A stretch of DNA of 64,000 bases from Streptomyces sp. CT34. Its GTDB lineage: Bacteria > Actinomycetota > Actinomycetes > Streptomycetales > Streptomycetaceae. Positions 16,230 to 24,884 of the stretch are shown in pieces. Numbering within the stretch: position 1 is the stretch's first letter; every line of letters starts with the position of its first letter. The stretch is from assembly GCF_000805335.1 (NCBI RefSeq), contig NZ_KN708638.1, forward strand, positions 7,747,256-7,811,255. The letters are read 5' to 3'. Under the pieces are notes generated by a model. The model did not search any database, was not told the origin of the DNA, and saw only the letters and a list, made by a program, of their open reading frames with translations. A program made the translations under genes and the position numbers.

Positions 16230-16725
16230 TCAGGGCTCGCCGAAGGCCGCGGCGCGCAGCCGCCCGTGTTCCTCCGCCATGGTGGTCGCCGCCCAATGGG
16301 CGTTCAGGCCACAGGGGTTGGGCAGCGCCCGGAGGCGGGTGGCGCCCAGGGTGCGTTCCTGGGGGCCGACCCGGGCGTGCTTGTCGTCGAAGGCGACGCG
16401 GTAGGCCGTGACGCCGGCGACGGCGAGCCACCGCGGACGCAGCCGCGCCAACTTCTCGGCCAGCAGTCGCCCGCCCTCGCGGTACTCCTCCGCACTGAGC
16501 TCATCGGCCCTGGCGGTCGCCCGCGGCACCACATTGGTGATGCCGCAGCCGTGGTCGAGCAGTTCCTGCTGCTCGGCGGGGTGCAGCAGCCGGGGGGTGA
16601 AGTCGGCGGCGGGCAGGACGGGCCAGCAGCGGTTGCCGGGCCGGGCGAAGTGGTGGTCGGTGGCCGCCGTCATCAGACCGGGGTTGATGCCGCAAGACCG
16701 GGGTTGATTCCGCAGGAGAAGCCGC
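16230..16725 (-). pseudogene. mug: broken mismatch-specific uracil/thymine DNA glycosylase (mug-type)
   Basis: The leftward frame gives GINPGLMTAATDHHFARPGN, the uracil/thymine glycosylase active-site motif, then GITNVVPRATARADELSAEE and the late LPNPCGLNAHW motif, so the C-terminal three quarters are intact. The N-terminal strand before GINPG is replaced: a 20-bp tandem duplication (16676-16715) repeats the bases for CGINPGL and shifts frame, so SGFSCGINPGL lies in another frame upstream. A stop codon follows a few codons further upstream. The gene has no usable start and is most likely inactive. Confidence 0.6.
16676..16715. repeat. 20-bp tandem duplication disrupting the glycosylase gene
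   Basis: Two adjacent 20-mers (16676-16695 and 16696-16715) both start GACCGGGGTTGAT and differ at two positions. Twenty is not a multiple of three, so the duplication moves the reading frame within the GINPGL motif. Confidence 0.75.
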
Positions 16726-16987
16726 TGAACTGGGATGCGGCAGGTCAGAGGGGTGGCCATCGCCTGCCCTGCAACGCAGCATGCGCGTTCGGATAGTTCC
16801 CTGCCTCTTCGCGCAGTGTGTCGCAGAGGTTTGCATGATCGATTTCCCATGGGTTTCCCGGTTTCCCTCCTGATCGGGTCGGGGAGCGGGAAACCCGTGC
16901 GAGGTCGTCGCGGGGGCCGGAGATCAGCGTTGGCCTTCGGCTCCCCGACCATGGTGGCGCTGAATTGGTCTGGACGTCCCGCGAGCC

Positions 16988-17240
16988 ATGGACACGAATG
17001 GACACGAACCTGTGAACGCTTTGCCGCCTGATGTGGTCCGCCTTCGTACCTTGGAGACGTGGCTGCAGCTCACCCTCGATCGGGTCCGGCGGCAGATCGT
17101 CATTGCCGAGCAGGTGGCCGCGCAGCAGCAGGCCATCCCTCCCGCGCCGCCGGACCGGGTTGTGGAGCTTGGCATCGGCGCCGGGGGCCAGCCGCTCGCG
17201 GTGCACGTTGGAAGCTGTCGCAGGGCCGGCATCAGCCGGC
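16988..17240 (+). pseudogene. truncated DUF6233-like protein
   Basis: The frame begins at an ATG (16988) and gives LPPDVVRLRTLETWLQLTLD, then an alanine/glutamine-rich helix and PPDRVVELGIGAGGQPLAVH followed by VGSCRRAG. This follows the layout of a common Streptomyces small protein (DUF6233 as I recall it), which normally continues with a basic segment and an ACTHC-type end. Here the similarity stops after SCRRAG near 17235 and runs into hairpin DNA, so the C-terminal third is missing. The start lies in a tandem ATGGACACGA repeat (16988-17007). Confidence 0.45.
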
Positions 17241-17282
17241 CAGGCCGGCGGTTCGGCGACGCGACGGTTCGTCCAGAAGAGG

Positions 17283-17319
17283 AAGGTCCTGCACTCCCGG
17301 CCCGGGAGTGCAGGACCTT
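17283..17319. terminator. strong hairpin, 18-bp perfect inverted repeat
   Basis: AAGGTCCTGCACTCCCGG (17283-17300) is followed after one base by its exact reverse complement (17302-17319). It lies past the end of the leftward MFS gene and past the truncated rightward gene, so it can end transcription from both sides. It marks the edge of the cluster arm. Confidence 0.75.
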
Positions 17320-17321
17320 GT

Positions 17322-17351
17322 GCTGTCCGGCCGGGGGGATTACCGGACAGC
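17322..17351. terminator. second hairpin downstream of MFS gene
   Basis: GCTGTCCGG (17322-17330) pairs with CCGGACAGC (17343-17351) around a 12-nt loop, directly next to the larger hairpin. Confidence 0.55.
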
Positions 17352-17406
17352 GGCTCGGATCCGGCGGCGGTGGCGACAGGGCGGTGCCCGTCGGCTGCCG
17401 CCGGTG

Positions 17407-18915
17407 TCACAGGTCGGAGGTCACCGTGGTCGGCTGCTCGACCGGGACCTCGCCCGAGCGCTGCGGGCGTACGTTGATCAGCAGCCCCGCCACGACCGCC
17501 GTCGCGAGGAGGACGAGGCCCAGCCCCAGGGCGGCGTGGTTGGCGCCGTTGACGTAGGCGTCCCGGGCGAGTTGCGCGGCCGGGACGTCACCGCGGTGGC
17601 CAGCGATGTAGTCGGTCATCGCGTTGGCCGCGATGCTGGAGCCGAGCGCGATGCCGAGTGAACCGCCGATCTGCTGCGACGTGGTGCGGAACGCCGACAC
17701 GATGCCCGTGTCCTGCGTAGCGACGTCGGTCACGGAGATGTTGGTCGTGGGAGACATGATCAGCCCGATACCGAAGCCCATCAGGATGGAGGCCGGCAGC
17801 AGGTTCGTCGCGTACGGGCTGTCGGGTCGGAGTTGGGTGAGGAGCAGCACGCCGGCCGACGTGGAGAGCAGCCCGCCGACCACCAGTCGGCCGGTGGGCA
17901 CCTTGATCATCAGCCGGGCGGATATCTGGGTGGCCGAGACCAGCGTCGCCGCCACCAGCGGCAGGAACGCGACGCCCGACTTGAGGGGCGAGTAGCCCAT
18001 CACTGTCTGGAACTGGTAGCTGATGAAGATCGACATGCCCAGCAGTGCGAACTGCGTCATACCCGTGGCGATGAACGCGCCGACCCGGTTGCGGTTGGCC
18101 AGCACCCGCAGTGGCAGAAGGGGGTGACGGGACTTCGACTCGACGAGCACGAAGGCGGCGAGCAGGACGGCGGCCAGGCCCAGCAAGGCAAGTACCCGTT
18201 GCGATCCCCAGCCATGGTCCGCCACCTCGTTCAGCCCGTAGACCAGGGCGACCAGGCCGGCCGACTCCAGCAGCGCGCCGAGCAGGTCGAGGCCGCCCTC
18301 CCGGTGTCCGGGCATCCCGGGCAGCGCCACGAAGGAGCCGAGCAGAGCCACGACCGCCATGGGGATGTTGATCGCCAGGCACCAGCGCCAGTCCAGGAAG
18401 TCGGTGAGGACGCCGCCGACCAGCATGCCGAGACCGGTGCCCGCTCCCATCACTCCGCTGAACAGGCCAAAGGCTTTGGCGCGTTCGGCCGGCTTGGTGA
18501 ACATCGTGGTGAGGATGGACAGGGTGGACGGCGCCAGCACCGCCGCGAACAGGCCCTGCACCACCCGCGCCGCCAGGATCTCCGTGGTGTTCTGCGCCAG
18601 GGCGCCGCCGAGCGAGGCGAGCGCGAAGCCCGCCAGGCCGACCTTGAAGGTGCGCGTGCGGCCCAGACGGTCGGCGAAGCGTCCGCCGAGCAGGAGGGCG
18701 CCGCCGAACGCCAGGGTGTAGCCGGTGATGACCCAGTGTCTGTTGGTGTCGGAGATGCCCAAGTCGCCCTGGAGGGAGGGCAGGGCGATGTTGATGATGG
18801 TGGTGTCCAGCATCACCATCAACTGGGCCAGGGCCACGACCGCGAGGCCCCACCACTTGCGGTCCCTCGCGCGGACACCGCCGGCTGCTGCTTGCTCCGT
18901 CTGCTCGGATGTCAC
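17407..18915 (-). CDS. MFS drug efflux transporter, DHA2 (14-helix) family
   Basis: 502 residues with about 14 hydrophobic segments, typical of EmrB/QacA-like proton antiporters. Motif A of the family is LLGGRFADRLGRTRTFKVGL. Motif C-like sequence is GVMGAGTGLGMLVGG, in the fifth helix. The N-terminus carries the LDTTIINIALPSL motif of helix 1 in DHA2 members. The GTG start lies one base after the stop of the MarR gene, so the two form an operon. It is a good candidate for exporting the cluster product, giving self-resistance (inference). Confidence 0.92.
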   Translation of the reverse strand: MTSEQTEQAAAGGVRARDRKWWGLAVVALAQLMVMLDTTIINIALPSLQGDLGISDTNRHWVITGYTLAFGGALLLGGRFADRLGRTRTFKVGLAGFALASLGGALAQNTTEILAARVVQGLFAAVLAPSTLSILTTMFTKPAERAKAFGLFSGVMGAGTGLGMLVGGVLTDFLDWRWCLAINIPMAVVALLGSFVALPGMPGHREGGLDLLGALLESAGLVALVYGLNEVADHGWGSQRVLALLGLAAVLLAAFVLVESKSRHPLLPLRVLANRNRVGAFIATGMTQFALLGMSIFISYQFQTVMGYSPLKSGVAFLPLVAATLVSATQISARLMIKVPTGRLVVGGLLSTSAGVLLLTQLRPDSPYATNLLPASILMGFGIGLIMSPTTNISVTDVATQDTGIVSAFRTTSQQIGGSLGIALGSSIAANAMTDYIAGHRGDVPAAQLARDAYVNGANHAALGLGLVLLATAVVAGLLINVRPQRSGEVPVEQPTTVTSDL

Positions 18916-18916
18916 A

Positions 18917-19372
18917 TCAGGCCTCTTTCTTGTACGAGTCCTGCGCGGTGGCGTCCGCCACCTTGCGCATCAACTGGAGAAGTGTGCGGATCTCGTCCCG
19001 GTCGAGCTGCCCGAAGGCGCGCTCGCCCCGGCAGTACACGCTCTCTTCCACCCGGGCGAGGAATGCCTGGCCTTCATCGGTCAGGTCGATCAGTACGGCC
19101 CGGCGGTCGCGGGAGTCGGGGGAGCGCTGGACGAGCTCGCGCTGCTCCAGCCCGTCGATGAGCGGTGTGATCGCCCGGGAGGAGATGCCGTAGCTGTGGG
19201 CCAGCTCGGAGACCCGCCGCGGGGCGCCGATCTCGAAGAGATGGAGCAGGAGGCCGGCCTGCGCGTACGGGATGCGCGCCTGCGAGAACAGGCTGCTGGT
19301 GTCGCTCACGAACGGTCGGGCGACCTTCATGAAGGCGTCGAGCAACGCGTTGAGCTCCTTGGCCCGCTGCAT
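18917..19372 (-). CDS. MarR family transcriptional regulator
   Basis: 151 residues with the MarR winged helix: RRVSELAHSYGISSRAITPL as helix-turn-helix, then LVQRSPDSRDRRAVLIDLTD as the beta wing with the conserved DxRD. Dimerisation helices lie at both ends. It is co-transcribed with the MFS gene and most likely represses the pair until a ligand, possibly the cluster product, binds. AGAGAGGG at 8-nt spacing precedes the ATG. A promoter and repeated operator-like sites lie immediately upstream. Confidence 0.9.
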   Translation of the reverse strand: MQRAKELNALLDAFMKVARPFVSDTSSLFSQARIPYAQAGLLLHLFEIGAPRRVSELAHSYGISSRAITPLIDGLEQRELVQRSPDSRDRRAVLIDLTDEGQAFLARVEESVYCRGERAFGQLDRDEIRTLLQLMRKVADATAQDSYKKEA

Positions 19373-19387
19373 CTCCGGTCCCTCTCT

Positions 19388-19445
19388 TTGGTTACCTATC
19401 CTTGGTTATTACCTTAGACAATAGACCAGGCTAGGTAAATATCAA
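19388..19445 (-). promoter_or_regulatory. promoter and operator-like repeats for marR-MFS operon
   Basis: Leftward, TTGATA (19445-19440) and TATTGT (19423-19418) with a 16-bp spacer form a good housekeeping promoter. The -35 box overlaps the stop codon of the phosphopantetheinyl transferase gene. On the plus strand GGTTATTACCTT (19404-19415) and GGTTACCT (19390-19397) are direct repeats downstream of the -10, and TTACCTA (19392-19398) is inverted as TAGGTAA (19432-19438) in the spacer. Binding there would occlude the promoter, as expected for MarR autorepression. Confidence 0.6.
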
Positions 19446-20170
19446 GGGTCCGTAAGTAAATTCCTCGGGGTCACATCAACGCTCCGAGGCGGGGCGGGGG
19501 CCGACGGTCCACGGACGGTTATGGCGGTGACGACCAGTTCCGCGCCGACCGCCCAGCGCCCCGAGAAGCCGCTCAGGCGCCGCCCGTCGACCACAGGGCC
19601 GGACACGAGGAAACGGGCGGCGAAGGTGGCCGAGACCGGGTCGGCGTAGAGCTCCGCCTCCGTGAAGTCCAGCTCCCGTCCGGTCAGCGGATACCAGGTC
19701 TTGAAGACGCTTTCTTTGGCGCTGAACAGCAGCCTGTCCCAGCAGACTTCGGGCCGATGTGCCGAAAGGGCGCGTATCCAGACACGCTCCCGCGGTAGCG
19801 AGACGATGTCCAGCACGCCGTCCGGCAGCGGTCCGTTCGGCTCGGCGTCGATACCGATCGAGGCCACCTCGTTCGAGCGGGCCGCAACGGCTGCGCGGTA
19901 GCCGTCACAGTGGGTCATGCTGCCCACCGTCCCGTGCGGCCACTGCGGCGCCCCCCGTCGGTCCGGCAACAGCGGTGCGGGCGCGATTCCCAGCCGGCCC
20001 AGAGCACGGCGCGCACACAGGCGTACGGTCGCGAACTCGCGCTGCCGCTTCGGCACCGCCCGTGCCACCAACGGCACTTCCTCGGGGAAGAGCACACTCG
20101 CCGGATCGTGCGACGCATCACCGAAGGACTCCTCCGCGACGACGCCGGCCGGCAGGACCCGCTCGATCAC
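19442..20170 (-). CDS. Sfp-type 4'-phosphopantetheinyl transferase
   Basis: About 242 residues. The acidic metal site reads IGIDAEPNG, and the signature WDRLLFSAKESVFKTWYP matches the (F/W)xxKExxxK motif of Sfp/EntD enzymes. The enzyme moves phosphopantetheine from CoA to the conserved Ser of carrier proteins, which the PCP and ACP domains to the right require. The GTG start at 20170 overlaps the stop of the LAL regulator (GTGA), so translation is coupled. A frame upstream is open but lies inside the regulator gene. A TTA codon at 19457-19459, five codons before the stop, makes it a possible bldA target. Confidence 0.88.
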   Translation of the reverse strand: MIERVLPAGVVAEESFGDASHDPASVLFPEEVPLVARAVPKRQREFATVRLCARRALGRLGIAPAPLLPDRRGAPQWPHGTVGSMTHCDGYRAAVAARSNEVASIGIDAEPNGPLPDGVLDIVSLPRERVWIRALSAHRPEVCWDRLLFSAKESVFKTWYPLTGRELDFTEAELYADPVSATFAARFLVSGPVVDGRRLSGFSGRWAVGAELVVTAITVRGPSAPAPPRSVDVTPRNLLTDP

Positions 20171-22959
20171 GCACACTCGCGCGAGGACTCCTCCAGATCC
20201 GCGAGATACCGCGGAAGCTCCGAACGCTGCTTCACGTTCAACTTGCGGTACACGCGGGTCAGATGCTGCTCGACGGTGCTGACGGTGATGAACAGCCGGC
20301 TCGCGATCTTGCGGTTGGGGCATCCGGCCGCGGCCAGCGCCGCGACCCGCCGCTCGGCGTCGCTCAAGGATTCCATCCCCTCAGCCGCAGCGGTGTGCGG
20401 GCTGTCGAGGCGGCCGAGGGTCAGGTGCGCCAGCCGGCACGCTCGCTCGGCCCCGCACTCCTGGGCGATGCGCACGGCCTCCAGGCTCAGCGTCCTGGCT
20501 GTGCAGTGCGAGCCCAGCTCTTGATGGGTGCGGCCGAACTCGGCCAGCGCGCAGGCGAGTTCCACCTGTTCGCCGCACGACCTGAGCAGGTCGACCGCCT
20601 CGTTCAGCAGCGCCGGGCGGTCCTCGAGGTCCTCGGTGGCAGCCAGTACCCGCAGTGACATCCCGCGAATGCGAGGGCCGTTTCCGCCCGGCAGGGCGAG
20701 CTGTTCGAGGATCATGGCCCGTGCCTCGTCCCTGCGGTCGAGATGGAGGTGGGCCTGGGCCACGTCGCTGCGCCACGGAACGAACTCCGGAACGTCGAGC
20801 GACCACTTCCGCATGAGCTCACCGCACCGGTGGAAGCCCTCGTAGGCATCCTGCGGATTGTTGATCGCCAGATGGTGGTGCCCGCGCGCGTGCAGGTACC
20901 GCAGTCCGGAGGGGCACTCGAACATGCCCGTCGGCACGGCCTGGCGGAGCAACCGTTCCCCTTCGTCGTGCCGGCCGAGGCCGGTCAGTGCCAGCAGTTG
21001 AATGGAGAAGGGGCAGCCGATCTGCACTCCCCAACTGCGGGGCGACAGCAGGCGGAGCGCCTGCCGGGCCAGGTCCACCGCGTCCTGCAGGGCCCCTCGA
21101 CGCAGGGCTATCTCGGCCTTTGTGGCGGTGAAAAGCCCTTCCCAGGTGGTCGCGCGACGAGCGCGTGCCTCGTGGAGGAACTCCTCACAGTGGACCTCGG
21201 CCCGGTGTGGTCGGCCCACGTGGATGAGCATGGAGAGTGCGAACTGTGCATCACCGAGGGTCGTGTCGGAGAGCCGGAGGGCGGCCAGCGCCTGCTCGGC
21301 CCATGCGGCCGCCTGGTCGTGCCGGCCGTCGCGCAGGTCCGCATTCAGGTGGGCGAGTGCGGTGACCGAGCCGGGTGCGGTGGCGCTGGCACCGTCTATC
21401 GTGCTGGCCGCGGTCAGGCCCCAACTCGGCACTTGTATGCCCAGGTGCAACCACTGCTGGAGGTGTTCCAGCAGCGTGTGGTGCGCCGTCTCGTCCGAAA
21501 CGGGCGCACCGGAGGAGGACTGGAGTCGCGCCAGGACTTCGTGGGCCTCCTCCGACCGGTTGTGCCAGAAGAGGTAGAGAGCCACGGTGAGTGCGTCCTG
21601 CGGCCGCAGGAACCCGTCGAGCACCGCCTTCTTGAGGGGCGTGAGGTGGCGTGCGGCGGCCGAGGGGTCCCGGTACCACGTCTCGCGTGCCAGCGAGAGA
21701 GTGAGTGTCGCGCGTAGCTGTTCATCCTGGCATTCGCGTCGTGCCAGTTCGAGGCACCGGAGGGCGAACTCCACCCGGTCATCGGCGCATGCCTGGGTGC
21801 CGGCGCTGTGCAGGACGGAGACGGCCCACTGTCCGGGGAGCCTGTCGGCGACGACCAGGTGCTGGGAGACCTCGATCGCGTCCGCGCCGTTGTCGTGCAG
21901 CAACTGGGCCGCGTGCAGGTGCATGCCCAGCCGCTCCTCCAGGGGCTGGGTCTCCAGTACGGCGGCTCTTATGGCGGGGTGCCGCAGTTGGCCGTTGCAC
22001 ACCAGCTGTGACCGGACGAGGTTGCGCACGATCCGTTCGACCCGTGCCGCCTTGATGTCCACGAGTTCCCCCACCAGCGCCGGATCGGCCCGCGCTCCGA
22101 GGACGGCGAGTGCCTGGGTCACGGTGAGGGTCCGGTGTCCCCAGCGATACAGGAAGGTGAACACGGCCTGACGGAACGCCTCTTCGGAGCACGGAGTGGG
22201 TGGCAGCGCCTGGTCGCCGCCGACGGCATGGAGCAGACCATCCGCGACGAGTGCCCTCAGCAGGAGTGGGTTGCCGCCGCAGACTTCGTGGTAGGCGGGC
22301 GCGATCCGGGCGGCGGTGGGCTCGTCCACATGCTCGGTGAGGACCTCGGCCACCTCGGCCACGGAGAGCGGCTGGACGAGGATGCGGTGGCAGTTGGGCT
22401 GGCGCAGCAGCTCCGCTCGGAAGGTGGGGTGCGCGGGCGACGTCGCGATCCACTCGCTGACCAGCACGAGCAGCTTCTCGTGCCGCAGTCTGCGCAGCAT
22501 GTAGAGCAGGATCTGGAGCGAGGGGGCGTCGGCATGGTGCACGTCGTCGATGACGATGACGATGGTCCGGCCGGCGGCGAGTACCTCGAGTGCGGAGCAC
22601 AGTGAGTCGGCGATGCGCGCCGCGGTGTGACGTATCGGGACGGGCTCCTGGCCCGCTGTGTCCTGGCTGAGCAGCGCGGTCACCTGACTGTCCGCCCATG
22701 CCCGCAGTTCCCTGTCGTGGACCTCGTGGCACAACTGACTGAGCACCCCGAAGGGGTGTGCCCGCTCGGCACGGGAGCCGATGGCGGTGAGGATCAGCGC
22801 TCCGGAGGAGCTGATCTCTTCGGTGAAGCAGTGCAGCAGGGCCGTCTTGCCGCTTGCCACTGCCCCTTCGACGATCACGATTTGCGTCTTCTGTTGCTCA
22901 GCCTGTGAATAGGAATCGGTCAGCAGTCCCGCTTCGACCTTCCGTCGGGCAAAGCGCAT
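20167..22959 (-). CDS. LAL-type LuxR family transcriptional activator
   Basis: About 930 residues, the usual size of large ATP-binding LuxR regulators. Walker A is GAVASGKT (residues 32-39), and Walker B lies in the IVIVIDDVHHAD segment. A long helical TPR-like middle follows. The C-terminal LuxR helix-turn-helix is LSDAERRVAALAAAGCPNRK followed by IASRLFITVSTVEQHLTRVY. Such proteins are common pathway activators of PKS clusters. I choose the ATG at 22959 because GGGAGGTGG precedes it; the frame runs on to 23208 through AT-rich non-coding DNA. Its stop overlaps the start of the phosphopantetheinyl transferase. I saw no TTA codon in it. Confidence 0.9.
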   Translation of the reverse strand: MRFARRKVEAGLLTDSYSQAEQQKTQIVIVEGAVASGKTALLHCFTEEISSSGALILTAIGSRAERAHPFGVLSQLCHEVHDRELRAWADSQVTALLSQDTAGQEPVPIRHTAARIADSLCSALEVLAAGRTIVIVIDDVHHADAPSLQILLYMLRRLRHEKLLVLVSEWIATSPAHPTFRAELLRQPNCHRILVQPLSVAEVAEVLTEHVDEPTAARIAPAYHEVCGGNPLLLRALVADGLLHAVGGDQALPPTPCSEEAFRQAVFTFLYRWGHRTLTVTQALAVLGARADPALVGELVDIKAARVERIVRNLVRSQLVCNGQLRHPAIRAAVLETQPLEERLGMHLHAAQLLHDNGADAIEVSQHLVVADRLPGQWAVSVLHSAGTQACADDRVEFALRCLELARRECQDEQLRATLTLSLARETWYRDPSAAARHLTPLKKAVLDGFLRPQDALTVALYLFWHNRSEEAHEVLARLQSSSGAPVSDETAHHTLLEHLQQWLHLGIQVPSWGLTAASTIDGASATAPGSVTALAHLNADLRDGRHDQAAAWAEQALAALRLSDTTLGDAQFALSMLIHVGRPHRAEVHCEEFLHEARARRATTWEGLFTATKAEIALRRGALQDAVDLARQALRLLSPRSWGVQIGCPFSIQLLALTGLGRHDEGERLLRQAVPTGMFECPSGLRYLHARGHHHLAINNPQDAYEGFHRCGELMRKWSLDVPEFVPWRSDVAQAHLHLDRRDEARAMILEQLALPGGNGPRIRGMSLRVLAATEDLEDRPALLNEAVDLLRSCGEQVELACALAEFGRTHQELGSHCTARTLSLEAVRIAQECGAERACRLAHLTLGRLDSPHTAAAEGMESLSDAERRVAALAAAGCPNRKIASRLFITVSTVEQHLTRVYRKLNVKQRSELPRYLADLEESSRECA

Positions 22960-23248
22960 TCGCCACCTCCCTGTCACGCAGGAAGCGCCGGCGCCATACT
23001 TTTGATTCTGTGGTGCTGGTGGCGCTCCGTATGTTCTTTGTCGGAAACCTACCTCATTGACCTGGGAGGCGATCAACCGAGTATTGTTAATTTCTTTTGA
23101 AGTCCCGAGGGTTTCTTGCGGTAGCTGACCGTGCGCGGTTCTTCTTATGGCATAGCGGAGTGGTTTGCCGAAGAGGTGCCGGTGAAGGTGAATCTCGCCC
23201 TTACGCAAAATGAATTCTCGGTGTCTCGTCGGGCTCGTCCAGGTGTGA
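22960..23248. promoter_or_regulatory. AT-richer upstream region of the LAL activator gene
   Basis: The gap between the two leftward genes at 22960-23301 contains an unusually AT-rich patch (about 23075-23110), as expected for a regulated promoter of the activator gene. I cannot assign -35/-10 boxes or an operator with confidence. The right end holds the amidase terminator. Confidence 0.4.
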
Positions 23249-23282
23249 GGCCGGCCCTCGGCGGGGGATCCGAGGGCCGGCC
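23249..23282 (-). terminator. hairpin downstream of the amidase gene
   Basis: GGCCGGCCCTCGG (23249-23261) pairs perfectly with CCGAGGGCCGGCC (23270-23282) around an 8-nt loop, 20 bases past the amidase stop. Confidence 0.7.
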
Positions 23283-23301
23283 GGCTTGTGGGGACGTACG
23301 G

Positions 23302-24690
23302 TCAGTCGGCGGCGGTTCCAGCGCCGGTCGGCAGCGCGTCCGAGGTGGCCTGCGGCCAGGGGCCACCTGCCAGTGTCTCGATCTCGTGCGCCACGGCGAC
23401 GAGGGTCCGCTCGTCGTGCGGACGGCCGAGCAGCTGGAGGCCGAACGGCACGCCGTCCCGACTGGTGCCGAAGGGCAGGCTGACGGCCGGCAGTCCGGTG
23501 AGGCTCGCGAGGTGCGTGAAGCGTGTGTAGGCGAAGGGGGTGAGGTCGGTCCGGCCGTCCTCCATCGTCAGCCAGAACTCCCCCCGGGGCACCGCGGCCA
23601 CGGCCGTCGTCGGCATCAGCACCGCGTCGACGTCCTGCCACGCCTCGCGCCACGCGTGGCGCACCGTGGAGCGGAACCGCTGCGCGTCGATGTAGTCCCG
23701 GGCGGGCACCAGCGAGCCCTCCTCCAGACGCTGCTGGACCGTCGGGCCGTAGGTTTCCAACTGCTCGGCCATGTACGGACGGTGGAAGGAGCTCGCCTCG
23801 GACATCATGATGATGCGGACCGCGTGGCTGACCAGTTCGGCGAACGGCAGCTCGATCGGCACCACCTCGACGCCCTCCTTCGTCAGGAGCTGCCGGGCCC
23901 GCTCGGTGTTCTCGGCCACCTCGCCGGAGACGTGGTTGAACAGTGGCCCGGTGGCCAGGCCCACGCGTCGGCCCCCGGGAGCCGTGCGCGCGGTGTCGGG
24001 TGTCGTGGTGCCGGCCAGCGCGTCGATGACCGTCGCGCAGTCGCGCACCGACCGGCCGAGCGCTCCGACATGGTCGAGGGACCAGGACAGCGGCACCATC
24101 CCGGTGGTGCTGATCGTCCCGTAGGTGGGTTTGAAGCCGACCGCGCCGCAGTGCGCGGCCGGGATGCGCACCGAGCCGCCGGTGTCGCTGCCGAGGGCGA
24201 CGGGGCTGACCCCCGAGACCACCGCCGCGGCGGCCCCACCGCTGGAACCGCCCGTGTCGCGTTCCGGCGCCCTCGGGTTGGTCGTCGCCGGACAGCTGAC
24301 ACCCAGCCCGAACTCGTCCATGCGGGTGGTGGCGAAGATGACCGCGCCGGCCTCGCGGAGGGCGGCGACGGCGTCGGCGTTCTGCCTGGCCACGGGGCCC
24401 GTCTGCACCGCGGAACCGGCGGATGTGGGCAGGCCGGCGATGTCGTAGAGGGACTTGACGGTGAGCGGAACGCCGTCGAGCGGGCCTCGGCGCTCACCGC
24501 GGGCGATGCGCTTCTCGGCCTGCTCCGCGGCCAGGAAGGCGGCGTTGTCGAACCGCTCGGCCAGGAGCCCGAGCTTCGGGTCGACCTCGTCGGCCCGGTC
24601 CAGGACCGCGCGCAGCAACTCGGTCGGGCTCAGTTCGCCCCTCGTGAGGGCCTCGTCGGTCTGCGCCAGGCTCAGTTCGCACAGGCTCAT
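23302..24690 (-). CDS. amidase signature family enzyme (GatA/AtzE-like)
   Basis: 462 residues. The Ser-cisSer-Lys triad is complete: Lys79 in PLTVKSLYD, Ser149 in DTGGSSGG, and Ser173 in GSDTGGSVRIP. The family hydrolyses amides or transfers ammonia between substrates. The ATG overlaps the stop of a 65-residue upstream gene by four bases (ATGA, 24687-24690), which matches the GatA/GatC and AtzE/AtzG pairing. Within this cluster it may act on an amide in the nitrogen-containing part of the product, or remove a protecting acyl group; both are inference. No signal peptide, so cytoplasmic. Confidence 0.9.
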   Translation of the reverse strand: MSLCELSLAQTDEALTRGELSPTELLRAVLDRADEVDPKLGLLAERFDNAAFLAAEQAEKRIARGERRGPLDGVPLTVKSLYDIAGLPTSAGSAVQTGPVARQNADAVAALREAGAVIFATTRMDEFGLGVSCPATTNPRAPERDTGGSSGGAAAAVVSGVSPVALGSDTGGSVRIPAAHCGAVGFKPTYGTISTTGMVPLSWSLDHVGALGRSVRDCATVIDALAGTTTPDTARTAPGGRRVGLATGPLFNHVSGEVAENTERARQLLTKEGVEVVPIELPFAELVSHAVRIIMMSEASSFHRPYMAEQLETYGPTVQQRLEEGSLVPARDYIDAQRFRSTVRHAWREAWQDVDAVLMPTTAVAAVPRGEFWLTMEDGRTDLTPFAYTRFTHLASLTGLPAVSLPFGTSRDGVPFGLQLLGRPHDERTLVAVAHEIETLAGGPWPQATSDALPTGAGTAAD

Positions 24691-24884
24691 GCGCGGTCAC
24701 CCCACGAGGGGCTGAAGGATCCGGCCACGGGGGTGCGTCCGAGGTTCACCTGGGCGAGCTCGGTGGCCGACCACAGGAGCCCGGCCCGCCGCATGTCCAG
24801 TGCCTCCCAGCGCTCTCGGGGAATGTCGAGTCTGGCGTTCGCCAGCAGTATCGCCAGGCCCTCTTGCGCATCGTCATCGCTCAC
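24687..24884 (-). CDS. small GatC/AtzG-like amidase partner
   Basis: 65 residues from a GTG at 24884 with TAGGAG seven bases upstream. The pattern DIPRERWEALDMRRAGLLWS then GRTPVAGSFSPSW resembles AtzG/DUF4089 and GatC: a helix pair, then a short extended tail with a Pro-Val/Ala and an aromatic that wraps the amidase. Sequence similarity is weak by eye, but size, position and the ATGA overlap with the amidase all fit. Its role would be to stabilise the amidase as a heterodimer or heterotetramer. Confidence 0.6.
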   Translation of the reverse strand: MSDDDAQEGLAILLANARLDIPRERWEALDMRRAGLLWSATELAQVNLGRTPVAGSFSPSWGDRA

